From NCBI RefSeq assembly GCF_040954645.1, contig NC_092806.1:868001-932000 (forward strand): DNA of 64,000 bases. The letters are read 5' to 3'. A program made the position numbers and the translations under genes. The notes beneath the pieces were generated by a model. The model was not told the DNA's origin. It saw only the letters and a list, made by a program, of their open reading frames with translations, and did no database searches. The stretch comes from Diabrotica undecimpunctata. Lineage: Eukaryota; Arthropoda; Insecta; Coleoptera; Chrysomelidae. Positions 23,901 through 32,240 of the stretch are shown in pieces. Each line of letters starts with the position of its first letter. Positions within the stretch are counted from its first letter, which is position 1.

Positions 23901-24111
23901 TTTTATAATAAATTAGATACTGCTATAAATTACATGTCGTTTAAAATTTTACCACTGGTTATAAAACTTATGGTTATTTTATTATTTACAGGTTATAGGA
24001 AGGTTGGACTTGGGGGGTTCAAAATGCACAGGCTCCGCTCTACACCATTGGAACGAAGTCTGCAATTCACCGCGTAGGCAAATAGCTGAATGGCACAAAC
24101 TCAGAGAATAA
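5725..24111 (+). CDS. Syt4: Synaptotagmin 4 (C-terminal six exons)
   Basis: A membrane-trafficking C2-domain protein of secretory and postsynaptic vesicles. In Drosophila it controls retrograde release at the neuromuscular junction (known for the family). Six exons join in phase: 5725-5969, 9682-9881, 19983-20155, 20745-20901, 23000-23160, 23992-24111, 351 codons plus stop. The product carries the linker end, C2A (GQLIFKLRY to LK), C2B ([10 protein letters not shown] to GRLDLGG) and the C-terminal WHKL motif. In C2A the loop reads [11 protein letters not shown]: serine replaces the first Asp of the Syt1 DxD motif, the hallmark substitution of Syt4. The near match to fly Syt4 includes [19 protein letters not shown]. 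Fly Syt4 is about 120 residues longer at the N-terminus; the anchor exon is missing here, probably upstream. A gypsy-type element lies antisense in the 10-kb intron between the two C2A exons, and a mariner and a LINE remnant lie in the same intron. Confidence 0.95.
5970..7624. other. Syt4 intron sequence, no gene recognised
   Basis: AT-rich intron. No conserved frame, repeat with clear ends or RNA gene was seen before the Harbinger remnant. Confidence 0.5.
7625..7945 (+). pseudogene. Harbinger (HARBI1-type) transposase N-terminal remnant
   Basis: An ATG at 7625 opens [20 protein letters not shown], then a frameshift in an A-rich run moves to the frame with [20 protein letters not shown] and [13 protein letters not shown]. 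After a stop at 7866 it continues [20 protein letters not shown] and VCLRYLL. This order matches the start of HARBI1-like DDE nucleases (the WVHPIF...RSELGEFHTL-like start, FFxYFRM, then a basic region and [12 protein letters not shown]). The DDE core is absent. A GC-richer leader at 7455-7580 may be the transposon end. Non-functional. Confidence 0.75.
7946..9681. other. Syt4 intron; possible rest of the Harbinger element, otherwise unassigned
   Basis: A minus-strand frame at 7972-8367 has broken coding-like traces, but I cannot tie it to a family; it could be the accessory ORF of the Harbinger element. The stretch 9059-9271 is open on the plus strand (70 codons) without recognisable domains. 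No other gene seen. Confidence 0.3.
9682..9881 (+). CDS. Syt4: Syt4 exon b: C2A first half
   Basis: A polypyrimidine tract and TTTTCAG acceptor precede it; the donor is GTACGT, phase 1. It encodes [24 protein letters not shown], shown here in part, through [14 protein letters not shown] to DEDFTFYGI. The first Ca-binding loop of C2A (PAKDSS...SSDPY) is complete. Confidence 0.93.
9882..10127. other. Syt4 intron up to the gypsy insertion
   Basis: Intron sequence following the donor at 9882. Nothing recognised before the retrotransposon target site. Confidence 0.5.
10128..10131. repeat. Target-site duplication of the gypsy element (left copy)
   Basis: ATAT here and again at 16234-16237, directly outside the two LTRs. 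A 4-bp duplication is usual for this retrotransposon group. Confidence 0.75.
10132..10454 (-). repeat. 3' LTR (element sense)
   Basis: 323 bp, begins TGTTGTGAATTT and ends TATCGTAACA on the plus strand. It appears identical to 15911-16233. On the plus strand, that is in the Syt4 sense, it contains AATAAA at 10402-10407. The Gag-Pol stop codon lies 11 bp inside this LTR. Confidence 0.95.
10444..15840 (-). CDS. Gag-Pol polyprotein with SAP, macro-like and CCCH modules
   Basis: 1798 codons in one frame, Met at 15840, stop inside the 3' LTR. Domains by residue: SAP-like motif 7-41 ([25 protein letters not shown]); coiled coil 61-143 with repeats of SLESKVS; Gag core about 177-345; Lys-rich 373-400 with no CCHC knuckle; aspartic protease with DTGA at 437-440; RT about 690-900 with FCVDYR and YLDD at 848-851; RNase H 994-1110 (DTDAS, RTDH, ADSLS); integrase zinc site H1228/H1235/C1265/C1268 and catalytic D1297, D1357, E1393 (D-X35-E spacing); GPY motif 1533-1535. 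Past the integrase, residues 1620-1741 look like a macro domain of the OARD1 type, and 1757-1775 form a C-X7-C-X5-C-X3-H zinc finger. No frameshift separates Gag and Pol. All enzymatic motifs look intact. The extra C-terminal modules are not part of usual gypsy polyproteins. Confidence 0.95.
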   Translation of the reverse strand: MKMATIYELTVTNLRRHLEDRELSSTGKKAELVQRLKNALLEEGLDPETYIFEDKHDAVISSISKLENKVSGDIASLESKVSNEISSLESKVSANISSEISKVTSEMSALDDRISSLKNQVAADKLAFEEKIKEMERKMEETGTAERGNNPITVEIKEDETKFKLETRPKFEGSGGSIHVKVPTFDGKSSWNNYMKQFESAARANGWSEKEKAVNLTIALRGDALDVLQTIAVEETDDFEQLKKRLNMRYGHEHLEHVYQSQLKNRRQKKDEALQEYEVDIARLVRYAYPTAPEDMMEKLAVQTFIDGLRDHEMQRTLRLARHKTLVDVLSAALEYESATQASGGYSKVRTVKEEGDEDKLDQLFNLMKSMTCKKKKTIKSRNSPSGKPERVNLRGAASTRNSSKDPLILIASLKCREDSVYVDGDINGKKHTLLVDTGATRTIIRPTVINSRKKLLPTRLRLRTATGENANIHGEIQVQLGIGAEKFVHTVIVADIEEDVILGMDVMNMHGFQLDFKNKVIKVGNEEVFLHPHNDNTVQAAITEDTVVPARSETIIVARLQGIVDEGRPVMMEPWNHDDEVGRGIIIGKELVTSAKEIPVRLINVNDYPVTIKKETKVGTCVPVTSIIRQATTSDNSNDKFDQMVAVAGQSLNQMEKRKLREFLRQYRDIFVPKGGKTGRTTVVKHKIDTGNAKPIRQTARRLPQAKREEAETIVQEMKKDGVIEPSTSPWVSPVVLVKKKDGTTRFCVDYRLLNNVTKKDSYPLPRIDDTLDTLAGSKLFSTLDLKSGYWQVEMDPVDKEKTAFTTGSGLWQFNVMPFGLCNAPATFERLMENVLRGLSWKTCLVYLDDIIVLGETFEDHLRNLENVFNRLKAAQLMLNPKKCQLFQGKVNYLGHIVSKEGVAVDKGKIDSIKEWPKPTDKHQVRSFLGSCTYYRRFIKKFADIAKPLTRLTEEAREYRWDIDCQNAFETLKKHLITAPILGYPLPEGEFILDTDASNVGIGGVLSQIQGGQERVLGYFSKVLSKPERNYCVTRRELLAVVKSVEHFYQYLYGRKFLIRTDHAALKWLMQFKNPEGQIARWIERLQEYDFKIEHRAGVSHRNADSLSRRPCSAECSHCNKTESKEAAVLRTTIVNDDWTPTKIREEQERDPVIQKIRKWKEENRRPPWQEISNLCSVVKTYWAQWDSFIIEDGLLKRVLENDDGSEKRRQLVIPKSRIAEVLRQLHDSPSGGHFGVRKTLQRIRERFYWMNSSDDVKDWCKKCTICATSNGPYRKRRAPMRQYNVGSPFERIALDIAGPFPESENGGKYMLVVMDYFSKWVEIYALPDQKAATVADKLIQEYISRFGVPLEIHSDQGRNFESDLFQGICDRLGMKKTRTTAYHPQSDGMVERMNRTVGKYLTKMVSDHQRDWDQYLPFFTMAYRSAVNESTGQTPAKVLFGREMRLPCDLEFGCRPGEDVAGEDYVIELRRRMDDVHELVRSHLQIASDRMKKRYDTQAEKGCFKKNDKVWLYNPKKRKGCSPKLQQFWEGPYLIMEKINDVIYRISKIPRGKPMIVHHNRLASFEGDHDVDEEVEVNQVQDVSDLTFEEFMGAYGGTGKARHGVTTEEKQDLLALPDDYSLALTIPASIKDAPGLASVFRRKFGRVAELQCQVPASGKTLKLQDASRYLFYLVTKDTARDQPTYRDVWEALLQLRGHVLESDVQKLAMPKLECRQLDWRVIRNMVEEIFKDTEVQVLVCCNPHSYWCGEKTVPCHFYTTGSCKRGSSCRYQHTVPVPVPTRFQEEPSFKRGAMLR
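10455..10470 (-). promoter_or_regulatory. Polypurine tract
   Basis: Directly upstream of the 3' LTR the element strand reads TTTAAGAGGGGGGCAA, the purine run expected to prime plus-strand DNA synthesis. It lies within the last codons of Gag-Pol. Confidence 0.75.
10516..10572 (-). other. CCCH zinc finger at the C-terminus of Gag-Pol
   Basis: Residues 1757-1775 read [19 protein letters not shown], a C-X7-C-X5-C-X3-H finger of the RNA-binding CCCH class. It is preceded by more Cys/His residues (CCNPHSYWC). It follows the macro-like module and is close to the polyprotein end. Confidence 0.85.
10618..10983 (-). other. Macro-domain-like module (OARD1/TARG1 family resemblance) in Gag-Pol
   Basis: Residues 1620-1741. 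Order of matching blocks with OARD1-type proteins: [13 protein letters not shown] (phosphate-loop region, family form GAGIAVLFKKKFG), [63 protein letters not shown]1678 in LVTK falls at the position of the catalytic Lys of human OARD1 (K84). The loop after MP is two residues shorter and has lost the family's GCGLD signature with the catalytic Asp (D125), so hydrolysis may be lost while ligand binding is kept. The alignment was done by eye from recall of the family. Confidence 0.75.
15891..15908 (-). promoter_or_regulatory. Primer-binding site, tRNA-Leu-like
   Basis: Two bases inside the 5' LTR the element strand reads TGGTGTCAGAGTGAGATC. This is close to the complement of the 3' end of insect tRNA-Leu (TGGTGTCAGAAGTGGGAT, from memory), with small differences. 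Confidence 0.65.
15911..16233 (-). repeat. 5' LTR (element sense)
   Basis: Second copy of the 323-bp repeat. On the element strand a TATA-like TATATAAATAC lies at about 16073-16083 and could be its promoter. On the Syt4 strand an AATAAA lies at 16181-16186. Confidence 0.95.
16238..17439. other. Syt4 intron, no gene recognised
   Basis: AT-rich intron with a short run of TTAGG units near 16523. From about 17100 LINE-like traces may begin but are too weak to bound. Confidence 0.4.
16523..16542 (+). repeat. Short (TTAGG)n run
   Basis: About four TTAGG units (GGTTAGGTTAGGTTAGGTTA), the general insect telomere motif. Too short to show a telomere insertion; probably chance or a minor microsatellite. 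Confidence 0.5.
17440..17890 (+). mobile_element. Heavily decayed LINE remnant (linker before RT)
   Basis: Broken frames recall the segment between endonuclease and [16 protein letters not shown] at about 17465, [18 protein letters not shown] at about 17645, then [20 protein letters not shown] and SSSPDQTP at about 17780-17865. The last matches the SPGPDxIP-like entry to the RT domain. Many stops and frameshifts. Confidence 0.5.
17923..17994. repeat. (TTC)n microsatellite
   Basis: Imperfect from 17923, pure TTC from about 17946 to 17994. LINEs in this window end in GAA-type tails on their own strand, so this array could have grown from the 3' tail of a minus-strand LINE. Confidence 0.85.
18140..18480 (-). 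pseudogene. mariner transposase fragment
   Basis: On the minus strand 18470-18380 reads FITSDET, stop, [18 protein letters not shown], the mariner block around the first catalytic Asp. In a shifted frame it goes on with [14 protein letters not shown] and [19 protein letters not shown], down to about 18140. Frameshifts and a stop where Trp is expected show it is dead. Terminal repeats were not identified. It lies in the Syt4 intron between the C2A exons. Confidence 0.8.
18481..19266. other. Syt4 intron, no gene recognised
   Basis: AT-rich; no convincing frame or repeat ends. Confidence 0.4.
19267..19804 (-). mobile_element. 5'-truncated LINE, C-terminal RT region
   Basis: Open minus-strand frame 19804-19301 (167 codons) with [58 protein letters not shown] and [19 protein letters not shown]. 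It ends at the expected C-terminus, followed on the minus strand by GAGAAGAAGAAGAAG (19286-19301), a LINE tail. Lacks endonuclease and polymerase core, so immobile, but has no stops and is younger than most copies here. Confidence 0.8.
19983..20155 (+). CDS. Syt4: Syt4 exon c: C2A second half with the Asp-to-Ser loop
   Basis: Acceptor TTTACTTTCAG, donor GTAATT, phase 0 at the end. It encodes [19 protein letters not shown], then [18 protein letters not shown] and EIQPRSLK. The split codon with exon b gives Ala. Ca-loop 3 has Ser where Syt1 has Asp230. Confidence 0.93.
20156..20744. other. Syt4 intron, nothing recognised
   Basis: AT-rich intron between the C2A and C2B exons. Confidence 0.5.
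20745..20901 (+). CDS. Syt4: Syt4 exon d: C2B first half
   Basis: Acceptor TTTTTAG, donor GTAAGT, phase 1. It encodes [17 protein letters not shown] and then [20 protein letters not shown] and [10 protein letters not shown]. It includes Ca-loop 1 of C2B ([12 protein letters not shown]). Confidence 0.94.
20902..22999. other. Syt4 intron, nothing recognised
   Basis: Only short biased frames (for example 21413-21625 on the minus strand); no family recognised. Confidence 0.45.
23000..23160 (+). CDS. Syt4: Syt4 exon e: C2B polybasic region and loop 3
   Basis: Acceptor TTTTTCAAG, donor GTAAAG, phase 0. It encodes [20 protein letters not shown], including the polybasic KKK stretch typical of C2B, and ends [12 protein letters not shown]. 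The last Ca-ligand position is Glu where Syt1 has Asp. Confidence 0.94.
23690..23880. repeat. GC-rich MITE-like patch in the last Syt4 intron
   Basis: About 190 bp of higher GC content in AT-rich intron. The left edge TATATGGTACGGTC and the right edge, read in reverse complement as TATAATGGTCGATTC, resemble each other weakly as terminal repeats. No coding. The call as a MITE is tentative. Confidence 0.35.
23992..24111 (+). CDS. Syt4: Syt4 terminal exon with WHKL and stop
   Basis: Acceptor ATTTACAG. It encodes [25 protein letters not shown] and IAEWHKLRE, then TAA at 24109-24111. The WHxL motif at the C-terminus is conserved in synaptotagmins. An AATAAA overlaps the stop region, too close to be the likely working polyadenylation signal. 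Confidence 0.94.
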   Translation, partial: VIGRLDLGGSKCTGSALHHWNEVCNSPRRQIAEWHKLRE

Positions 24112-24954
24112 AATTCTACATCAGATTTCCATTAAAAATATACCTTTAACTGTTAACTCATAACTTAAGAAATTCAAATCAACTTCACATCTGTGTATCC
24201 ATCAACTTAGCCTCGAGTACGCTTTCAATTTTTTTAGAACACATACCTTAGATCACATATCTTGGTTATCTGATTCTAAACTTGATTCAACACTTATTCA
24301 ATTAAAAAAAATTATAATTATATAGATTATTTCTACAACTTACCCCTATAGAGGACTAAGAATAATTGAAGATGCAGCGAAGTGGATACATCGCTCAAGA
24401 AATAATCATTACATTATAGATAATATACGGATTAGATAAAAAATATTCAAAAAAGTACAAAGATTGAATTGTGAATAAGTTACAGTATGAGTTTGGCACA
24501 TAGAAACTCAAATTAGAAAAAAACTCAAGAGAAGAAGCAAATAGAAAGACTAGTTCAAACACCACCAGGAGTCATGTGGAAGATAAAAGAAATTTTTATA
24601 AAAGGAATAAGAAACTTGTAGAATCTTTGCAGAATCCAGATTTTAAAAGATCGTTGACCAAAAAAAGCACGGAAAGTAATATCAATACCATGAAATGATA
24701 AAAACATGCTATAAAGGAATATAAGTGTATAACTAGAAGTTGGAAAATGGGGAAACTTTAAAAACACTGAAGTTTAAAATAACGGAAAAATCTTTAAATT
24801 GCCCAGAGCTTATGGTTTATATTATTTTATCTATTAAGCTTGACATAGAGTTTTTCGAGGTATTCAAATTACATGAGAAAACGATAAGGCCCATTATGGT
24901 CATTTCCCCCTTTAAGGTCATGTCTTAGCAGGATTTTAAGAATCGCTGAATCCA
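24112..24954. other. Syt4 3' flank, no gene recognised
   Basis: Expected to include the Syt4 3' UTR. No unambiguous polyadenylation site can be chosen by eye among several AT-rich candidates. Confidence 0.4.
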
Positions 24955-25165
24955 GATGTTCGATGTGATATATAGGTAACATTTGGCGTTAAATCTAACA
25001 TTTAACGTGACGTTGCAACATAAAACATGAAATTTGATATAGAAAGTGTTACTTGACATAGTTATGTAACCTTATGACATGAATAATGACATTTGACGTT
25101 CCATGTTACTTTCTGCTTCATGCCTTACGTTAAATGTCACGTTGTATGTTCAAAATATTGAAAAC
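24955..25165. repeat. Degenerate repeats of an ACGTGACGTT-type unit
   Basis: Variants of TTTGACAT and AACGTGACGTT recur: plus-sense in the first part (ACATTTAACGTGACGTTGCA) and minus-sense towards the end (TTACGTTAAATGTCACGTTG). The same unit builds the larger arrays at 37830-38340 and 39060-39225. Confidence 0.5.
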
Positions 25166-28100
25166 TAAAAGTGATGAGCTCTGTATTCATAACATTTTTT
25201 ATTAAAAGTTCACGAAAGGGTACGATCAGCAGCGTTTTGTTACCATAAAGGGCGGCGACGGTTTAAGTAAGGCAATATTAATTGGAAGTTAATTACAGTG
25301 ATGTTTAAATCACAAACATCTCAAAAGTAAGCCAATATAAATGTTGAATTAAGTCGCGAATTGGAGAATCAGTAATCATCAACGAAATAGGAATTGATAA
25401 GTTTGTTTAAATGTAGCGCCAATGAGTTGATTTGAATTTATTGGCAAACAGTGTTTATAGACGCATCGACTTTCCAAAGGCCATTTAGACAAATGCCCGG
25501 CCGCCTTCACACATTTTTTGATCCGTGGTTATGTTCATTTGTTTATTTTTTTGGTGTTCCGTTTCGTAATTATAAATATAGTTATGCTGTTTGATCTTTT
25601 ACATACAAGAATTATGGACGAAATTCAAGAGAAATGGTTTCTCTTAAAGAGCATACATGAAAACGCTCTTGCGATTTTGGTCAAAAATAGTTTAGACACT
25701 GATTAAGTTCAGAGCTAAAAGATAAAGTTTACAAGTTATTTACAAAATTAAAAAAAAATACGTATGCAATGAAGACTTAACTATATTGTTTAAGGTGTTT
25801 CTTACTATTCTAAGATAGTAGAAATATCAAAATCGACATTTTCAAATGAACAATTTTAGTTAAGAAAGGAAAAAAATCTTTGAATATGTTTATTATTGAA
25901 CGAGATTTCAGTTAATGCACTGTATTACATCCGATTTTGTTCGATATATCTTTTAAATTTTCTTCCTATCTCTGTACTATGTACGACCATGAAAAGTTGT
26001 CAACCAAATTGACAATAATGCCTTTGGATAAAATTTCGAAGCTTGAATATTCTTCTTCGGCTTAGATCGCTTTTTTTCCCGCAATTGTGCTGTGAAATAG
26101 AAGGTATAGATGGTTATATTTCTATAGATGTCTCAATAAATGGCCAAAGTATTTCGGCTTTATTGAAAATTAGGTAATACAAAAAGGTATTTGCATGAGA
26201 TATCGAAACTTTTTGAGAAAATAGTACATTAAGAGAAATATATGTTTTGAAGAGACAAAAAACAATGTGACAGGTAACTTGGAGTATTTTTCCAGCTTAA
26301 AAAAGTCTATAGGATGGGTGTCTTTACCCTTTTACGATTTTTAAGTTTTGAGAGAAAAGAGAAGTAACAAGTGATTAAAGCTGGTAACTACGGTGTCTGA
26401 GGTATGATGACATCATTAAAAAATTGCTGAGTGACGATCCTTTAATTAAAATTTGGCCATTTCAAAATAAATTTTGCTGCCACATGTTTCATGTCTAAAA
26501 CGGCCAACAACAATTGTCTTCAGTTCTGCAAAATTTTCATCAGTTGTTGCCTTGCTGAAAGTCCATTTTTTTTAAAGCACAAAATTTCCAAGCATATAAA
26601 AACACCTCTTAACTTTTATATCTGTCAAAAACAAATTGAAAATTGAAAATTGCTGATAATGTCAACAGATTTTTGTGGACACGTGTACAAACCTAAAAAA
26701 ACATAAACATTCGAGTGGACGTCCCCTTGTGAAATCTGAAAAGTCATTATCTATATATACGTTCTCAGAATCATATAAAAGCATCGATTCATTATAAACC
26801 AATATATTTATAGTAAAGACGGAACACGAAAAAATAAACTGACTATTTTTTCTTACATGCCCGTGTAGATTAGGCATAATACTTGTTTTAAGTGTAAACA
26901 CTCCTTAATGTACATTAAAATTAAAGTAAGATTAAGTGTAATACAGTCAAGTCACTGAAAGTGATTGCTATGAATGTAAATAAAATAGTTTATATTGAGA
27001 TTTGTTTACTGAGAAAAACGTTACAAGGCAGTAGAAAATATTGTTCGATATGTGGAATATTTCCAAGTTGTCTGTCAAGTTAAAAGAAATTTTGTGTGAG
27101 ATATTAGTTTGATGATAAGGAAAGTTTTTTATTTGTTATTTCGAGCAAAGATTTTATTTAATTATAACTAACGTTTTTTTTTGAGCACAGCAAGATTTTT
27201 GCCATACGTATGCTATACGTATTTAAACCTGTTGGTTACATTATACAGGACTTGCAGAGAAGAGAGTATGAAATGTATGACCATACATATGTCAGTGGTG
27301 GAGATGTAAAATTTATAATCTAAACTTTATAAAGTTTACCACATACCAAAGATCTTGTCAAAAATTTATTTTACCTGTTCAGTAATATCTACTGAGTTTT
27401 TCTCTTGACGTTAAATTGGGTTGTGATAGAACGATACCGAAAAAATTGAATAGCACACAGTAGGTAGCTGATCCATCTATCATTTTTATATAAATTAATA
27501 ATGTAGCTAACTGATAAATAATAAAAAAATATGACTTTGATTTATATACTTTTATGACATGATGCAGAAGCAAAAGATTACTTAGATATGGGACAAAACA
27601 AATTAATAGTAGTACTAGTTGACTGTTGAATCATTTCTCAAGATAACAGCCACCAATGATATTACGGCGATATAGCAACGCTCTCTATTGACGTCAGTTG
27701 AGTCTGACATCTTGAAAAATGTCTACTCTGGTCACGGAAGATGCGTAGTCAGATTTAACTTATGTGGAATATGTCAGGGCACTAATTACGATAGGTGCAA
27801 TCCACGATTTAGTTAAAGTTGCTCTTGAAACAGTTCAGTAACTCCAAAATCGAACGATTATTAATTCTAGCATGAATCTAATATTTTCCGTTTTGTATAT
27901 GTCTACTAAAATTGTATTTTTATAATTACAAGCCATAAGATAACTAAATTATAAAGGATGTGATCTAGTTTAACATTAGATTTTTTAATGATTTTACACA
28001 ATTTATAGAGGTATACATTAGAGGTAGAGCCTACATCATTTGAGAGGTCATTAAAACGGTATTTTAAAGGTTGGGAATAAAGTTTATAGCGACTTTCCTA

Positions 28101-30289
28101 ACCGAGGGTTTAATAAGATAGTCCAAGAACGAGAGTAAAGAAATAACAAAAATGGTATTTATAAGAATAACTGTCGCCTCTGGCGATAATAATTTTTTAC
28201 CAAAACAAGCAATTTTTCTCATCATTGGACTATATCATCCTTGAAGTTACGTTCTGGAAATATTCTGTATATAATGTCGTTTTAACTTGTTATTAGCAAT
28301 TTTTTTAAATTAATTTTTAATCCTAATAAATTTCTAAACAAAAATTTTATACAACGGCATAAATGAGTTTAAAGTTAATTTTCTTTCAAACTTTTCAAAT
28401 TTTCGTCAATTATCTTAAAACATTTAATAAGATTTCCATAAGTTAAGGATCGCAAAGTATTCTAAAAAGGTCTTTAAACCATTTAACGAAAATGACAAGG
28501 AAAGCTGGATAGAACCATAACTTAACCAGCTCTTCATAGAAACATCTCTAAAACTTTCTGTACGATTTAGAAATGTTGGAGGCCTAATATTGCAGTATAG
28601 TGCAGACTACCAAAAGCGAGGTCACGGAAATGTGCAAGACTGAAGTGACAACTACCACTGTCATGAAAGGATGACGTTTGTCAGAAATTTGATCCATGTC
28701 GCTTGACCGAAAATGGTTAAACCAAAAATGTAACACATCAAGGCTTACTTTTTTCTGAAGCACAATTGAAACACTCAGAAGAAGATCCGAAAGATGGTTA
28801 GCAAATGCAGCAATAAGCTGAAGCAAAATTTGAAGATTTGTTTAGCAGTGTTGTTGAGAAAAATAGGACGATGATGATAAAACAATTGCTTTTGCGAAAC
28901 TAGTTTCTGGGTGGACAAGTACAAGAAATTATAGATTTGATTCTGTAAACATGCGCCATTACCTTGTAAATTACATATTTTATCTTAATTAGAGAGGTTT
29001 CAATGAAAAAGTCCATTGATCATTAAAGCATTCATTATTATTAAATACTCTTAGAAAAATTGCAGCTAAAAAAGTATGTTACTCAATGGCCAAATCCATA
29101 ATGTAATATTTTCCAATGATGCATGTCTTGGTCCCTCTTCTTTTCTTCTTTTTACTGTATACTTATAATAAAAAATTGTCTACTTACTGGTATACGTAAA
29201 TTGAAAATGTATTAGTTTAATGTTGATCTAAATCAATTAAAAACACATATCAACAAAAACGAACAAAACAAAGCCGTTGTATAAAACTTCTCTCATCTTC
29301 TAGCAACAATATCTTCTTTATAATTTTTTGGTAGAGATGTTAGAAAGAAGAATCTGAGCAGGGTTCTATTGTGAGATATATTTTTTAAGATAAACTGTAT
29401 TTTAAGCTTCTTGTGATTTTAGTAAAATCGGTGAATACAGGAACGATCCAAGACCAGGTAGCATAGATTACAGCATGTTTAAGAAGTAGGAAAACAAATA
29501 TCCTCAGAAAAAAATACAGAATAATTGAACGAAAAAAAGTAAAAATTTGGCAGGTATTTTTAAAGATAAAGGTCGAAATGTCAAGTGCGCATTAGAAATT
29601 TTTAGGTATATTTCTTGTATTTTGTTGAGTGGTAAATTCTATTCAAGCTAGTCAAATGTGTTTAAATATTTAGAAGTAGAAAACATTTTTGCCATTAGTT
29701 AGACTATTTACTAGGTTTTTCCACGTTTGACACAAGAAATACACTGCTTAAAACCTGTATGGAATAGATCTACTGCATATAAACGAAATGTTTACTTTTC
29801 TTTTGATGTTATACTACTAAAATAGCCGAAATTTATGCAAATTTAATAATTTTGGATTTGAATTGAGTTAAAATTTTTATTAAAAATACAAAGTAAACAA
29901 AGAATAATTCATGAAAAAATTCTAAACTATTCAGTAGTGACTACCTCGTTCACTTTAACGTGATTAGTCTAGAGGTTTCATGGATGGAATTGGGGCGAAC
30001 GAAAGACGGAAAGAAAATTTAACCTATTAAGTCGATGAATAACCTCTAGTATGGGAGTTGGGAACTAATTTTTTGCTGATTCTTCAAAAACATTTAAAAA
30101 ATAGTCTTTTATTCATTTTTTAATCAAGATTTCAATTTATTTCATTTTTTTAAAAATGACAAGATAATTTATTTGAATCGCATGTGTTGATAGCCAGGTT
30201 AATGCTAATGTAACCCGACACGTTCCAAAACCAATGACAAATAGTTGATAATCAAAATTGTTTGTTTTACTAGATCGCTTCACGATAAT
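25166..30289. other. 5 kb intergenic, no gene recognised
   Basis: AT-rich throughout. A minus-strand 80-codon frame at 28584-28826 has no recognisable domain or context. No transposon ends, RNA gene or tandem array stood out. Confidence 0.4.
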
Positions 30290-31760
30290 GATCCACCAAC
30301 AACAGAGGTGACGGCAAATGAAGAAATGAATATTGAGTAGGAAGAAGTAAAGGAAGCATTAAGGAAATAAAAAATAGAAAATCGCCAGGAGAAGACAGAA
30401 TACCGAACGAACTCCTAAAGATCTGATCAAACTACAACTAAGACTAATCCAAAAAATAATAGAACAAAACAGAATTTCTCAAGAATGGAAATCAAGCATC
30501 CTAATGCCTCTCTTCAAAAAGAGAGACAAATTGGATCCGGAAAATTAAAGAGGAACTAATCTCTATCTAATTAGTCTTCTTCGGTCCATCTTTGGACATA
30601 GGCCTCCCCAATCCTTTTCCATTCTTCTTTGTCTGTCGCTACATTTATCCACCTAGAGCCCATGTGCTTCTTGATATCATCTGCCCGTCTCATTTGGGGC
30701 CTCCCTCTGCTTTGTTTATACTCCCACGGTCTTTAACTTATAAGAATTTTGTTCCATCGGTTTTCTTTTTGTCTTATATTGTGTCCGGCAAATCTCCATT
30801 TCAATTTTGCAACTTCTTGTCTAACATCCCTCACTTTTGTTTTCTCTCTTATCAACTCGTTTCTCTTTTTATCCATTAGTCTTATGTGTAACATTTGTTA
30901 ATTTATTAAACACAACACTAAAATTAACAATCAAATTGATAACAAATAGACTGAATGAAATTATAACACTAGAAAAAGAAAAAAAAATTAGGTCGGAAAG
31001 ATCATGCACCGACGTTATATTTATAAAGAGTCAAGTGCAAGAGAAATCATTAGAATACAAAAAACCGGCATATCTATGTTTGGTGGACCTTAAGAAGGCA
31101 TTTGACCTGGTCAAATTAAAGGGCATTATTCACTAAGTATACAAGAGAGATACCCTTAGGAATAATCAAAACGATCGAATATATCTACCAATACAACGCA
31201 ATAAAAAGTAGAAGAATAATTATGGGTCAAATATTAAAAAAGTAAGAACTAGAAAAGGATACCAATTGGAAGAAAAACAACTTAAAATAATCTGCTATGC
31301 AGAAGACGCAATACTACTCTCTCAAAGTGATGATGATGGAGTTTAAATATTTGTTCATTATATTATCTAGCTATGCAAAGCTTGAAACAGAGGTGGAAGA
31401 TTAAGTGAATAAAGCAAAATGAGCTGCAGGTTGCCTGAATGAAACATAATGAGAAATAAAAATATCGTGAAAAAAATGAGAGGCAGAATTTACAAAAAAG
31501 TCATCAGACCAATAATGACATACGCGGCAGAAACACGACCTGACACAGAAAGGACAAAAAGGATGTTAGAAACAGCAGAGATGAAGAAACTTTTTCAACA
31601 GGAAGACTATCAGTAAGAAGACCACAAAAACGATGAAACGACAACTTACTGGAGGCACATCGAACAACAGACAGTCATGTCTACAAAGAAAGAAGAAGAG
31701 GAATAAAAAGAAAAGAAAATCCAGCAAAAGTAAAAAAATATTTATAAACGCCGTTGTCTA
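30290..31760 (+). mobile_element. LINE remnant, RT domain to 3' tail, interrupted by another insertion
   Basis: Starts in the RT entry region (EEVKEALRK, then NRISQEWKSSILMPLFKK-like traces around 30470-30520 in shifted frames). After the interruption at 30573-30893 it resumes with TLKLTIKLITNRLNEII, SERSCTDVIFIKSQVQ and AYLCLVDLKKAFDLV (first catalytic Asp block). A degenerate YAEDAILLSQ (catalytic box, Asp to Glu) lies near 31295. C-terminal traces are RGRIYKKVIRPIMTYAAETR and DTERTKRMLETAE. Ends in an A/G-rich tail. The same family recurs at 62386-63102. Dead copy. Confidence 0.75.
30573..30893 (-). mobile_element. LINE C-terminal fragment nested in another LINE
   Basis: On the minus strand it reads KVRDVRQEVAKLKWRFAGHN, SRGRPQMRRADDIKKHMGSR and EEWKRIGEAYVQRWTEE with a stop: the RGRPxxRWADD-like C-terminus of a LINE ORF2. 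It splits the plus-strand LINE between the NYRG-like block and TLKLT, so it inserted later. Clear target-site duplications were not resolved. Confidence 0.75.
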
Positions 31761-31989
31761 AAGGCTATATTATTATCAGAAAAAGAAAAAATAATTCAAA
31801 TGGTGAATGATTTCGATCTTACTACACAGAAGGAAATCATATAATTTAAAATTAAAATGATGGTACAAGAAATAAAAACTCCCAGTGTTATGAAACAATG
31901 TCATCATGATAATCAAGCATAAGAAGGGCCGCGGCGCAGATCTTAAAAGCTTACCTCCGATCAGACTTTCATGACGACCAGAAAACCTT

Positions 31990-32240
31990 GACTAAGTAGA
32001 ACAAAACAAAATATTGATACACTAGCTGATTGTAGAGTAGACCACAGGTATGCAGCATTAATTAAAAATATATATACAAGCGCAACAGCAAGTGTGAAAC
32101 TTCATACAAATACATCATCGTTTAAAATGCAACGCGGATTACTGCAAGCTGATAACATCTTACCAAAACTGTTTAAAATAGTGCTCGAATCTACTTTTAA
32201 AAAACTAAACTATTTTAGTTGTATAACATCAAAAACATAA
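31990..32240 (+). mobile_element. LINE RT fragment
   Basis: Reads NIDTLADCRVDHRYAALIKN, IYTSATASVKLHT and MQRGLLQADNILPKLFKIVL, the RT blocks around the RGVRQGDxxSPxLF motif. Gln-Gly of the motif has become Gln-Ala. Truncated on both sides. Confidence 0.7.

Noticed and set aside
30592..30879. 95-residue plus-strand frame
   Set aside because: Shadow of the minus-strand LINE C-terminus at 30573-30893, which has clear homology.
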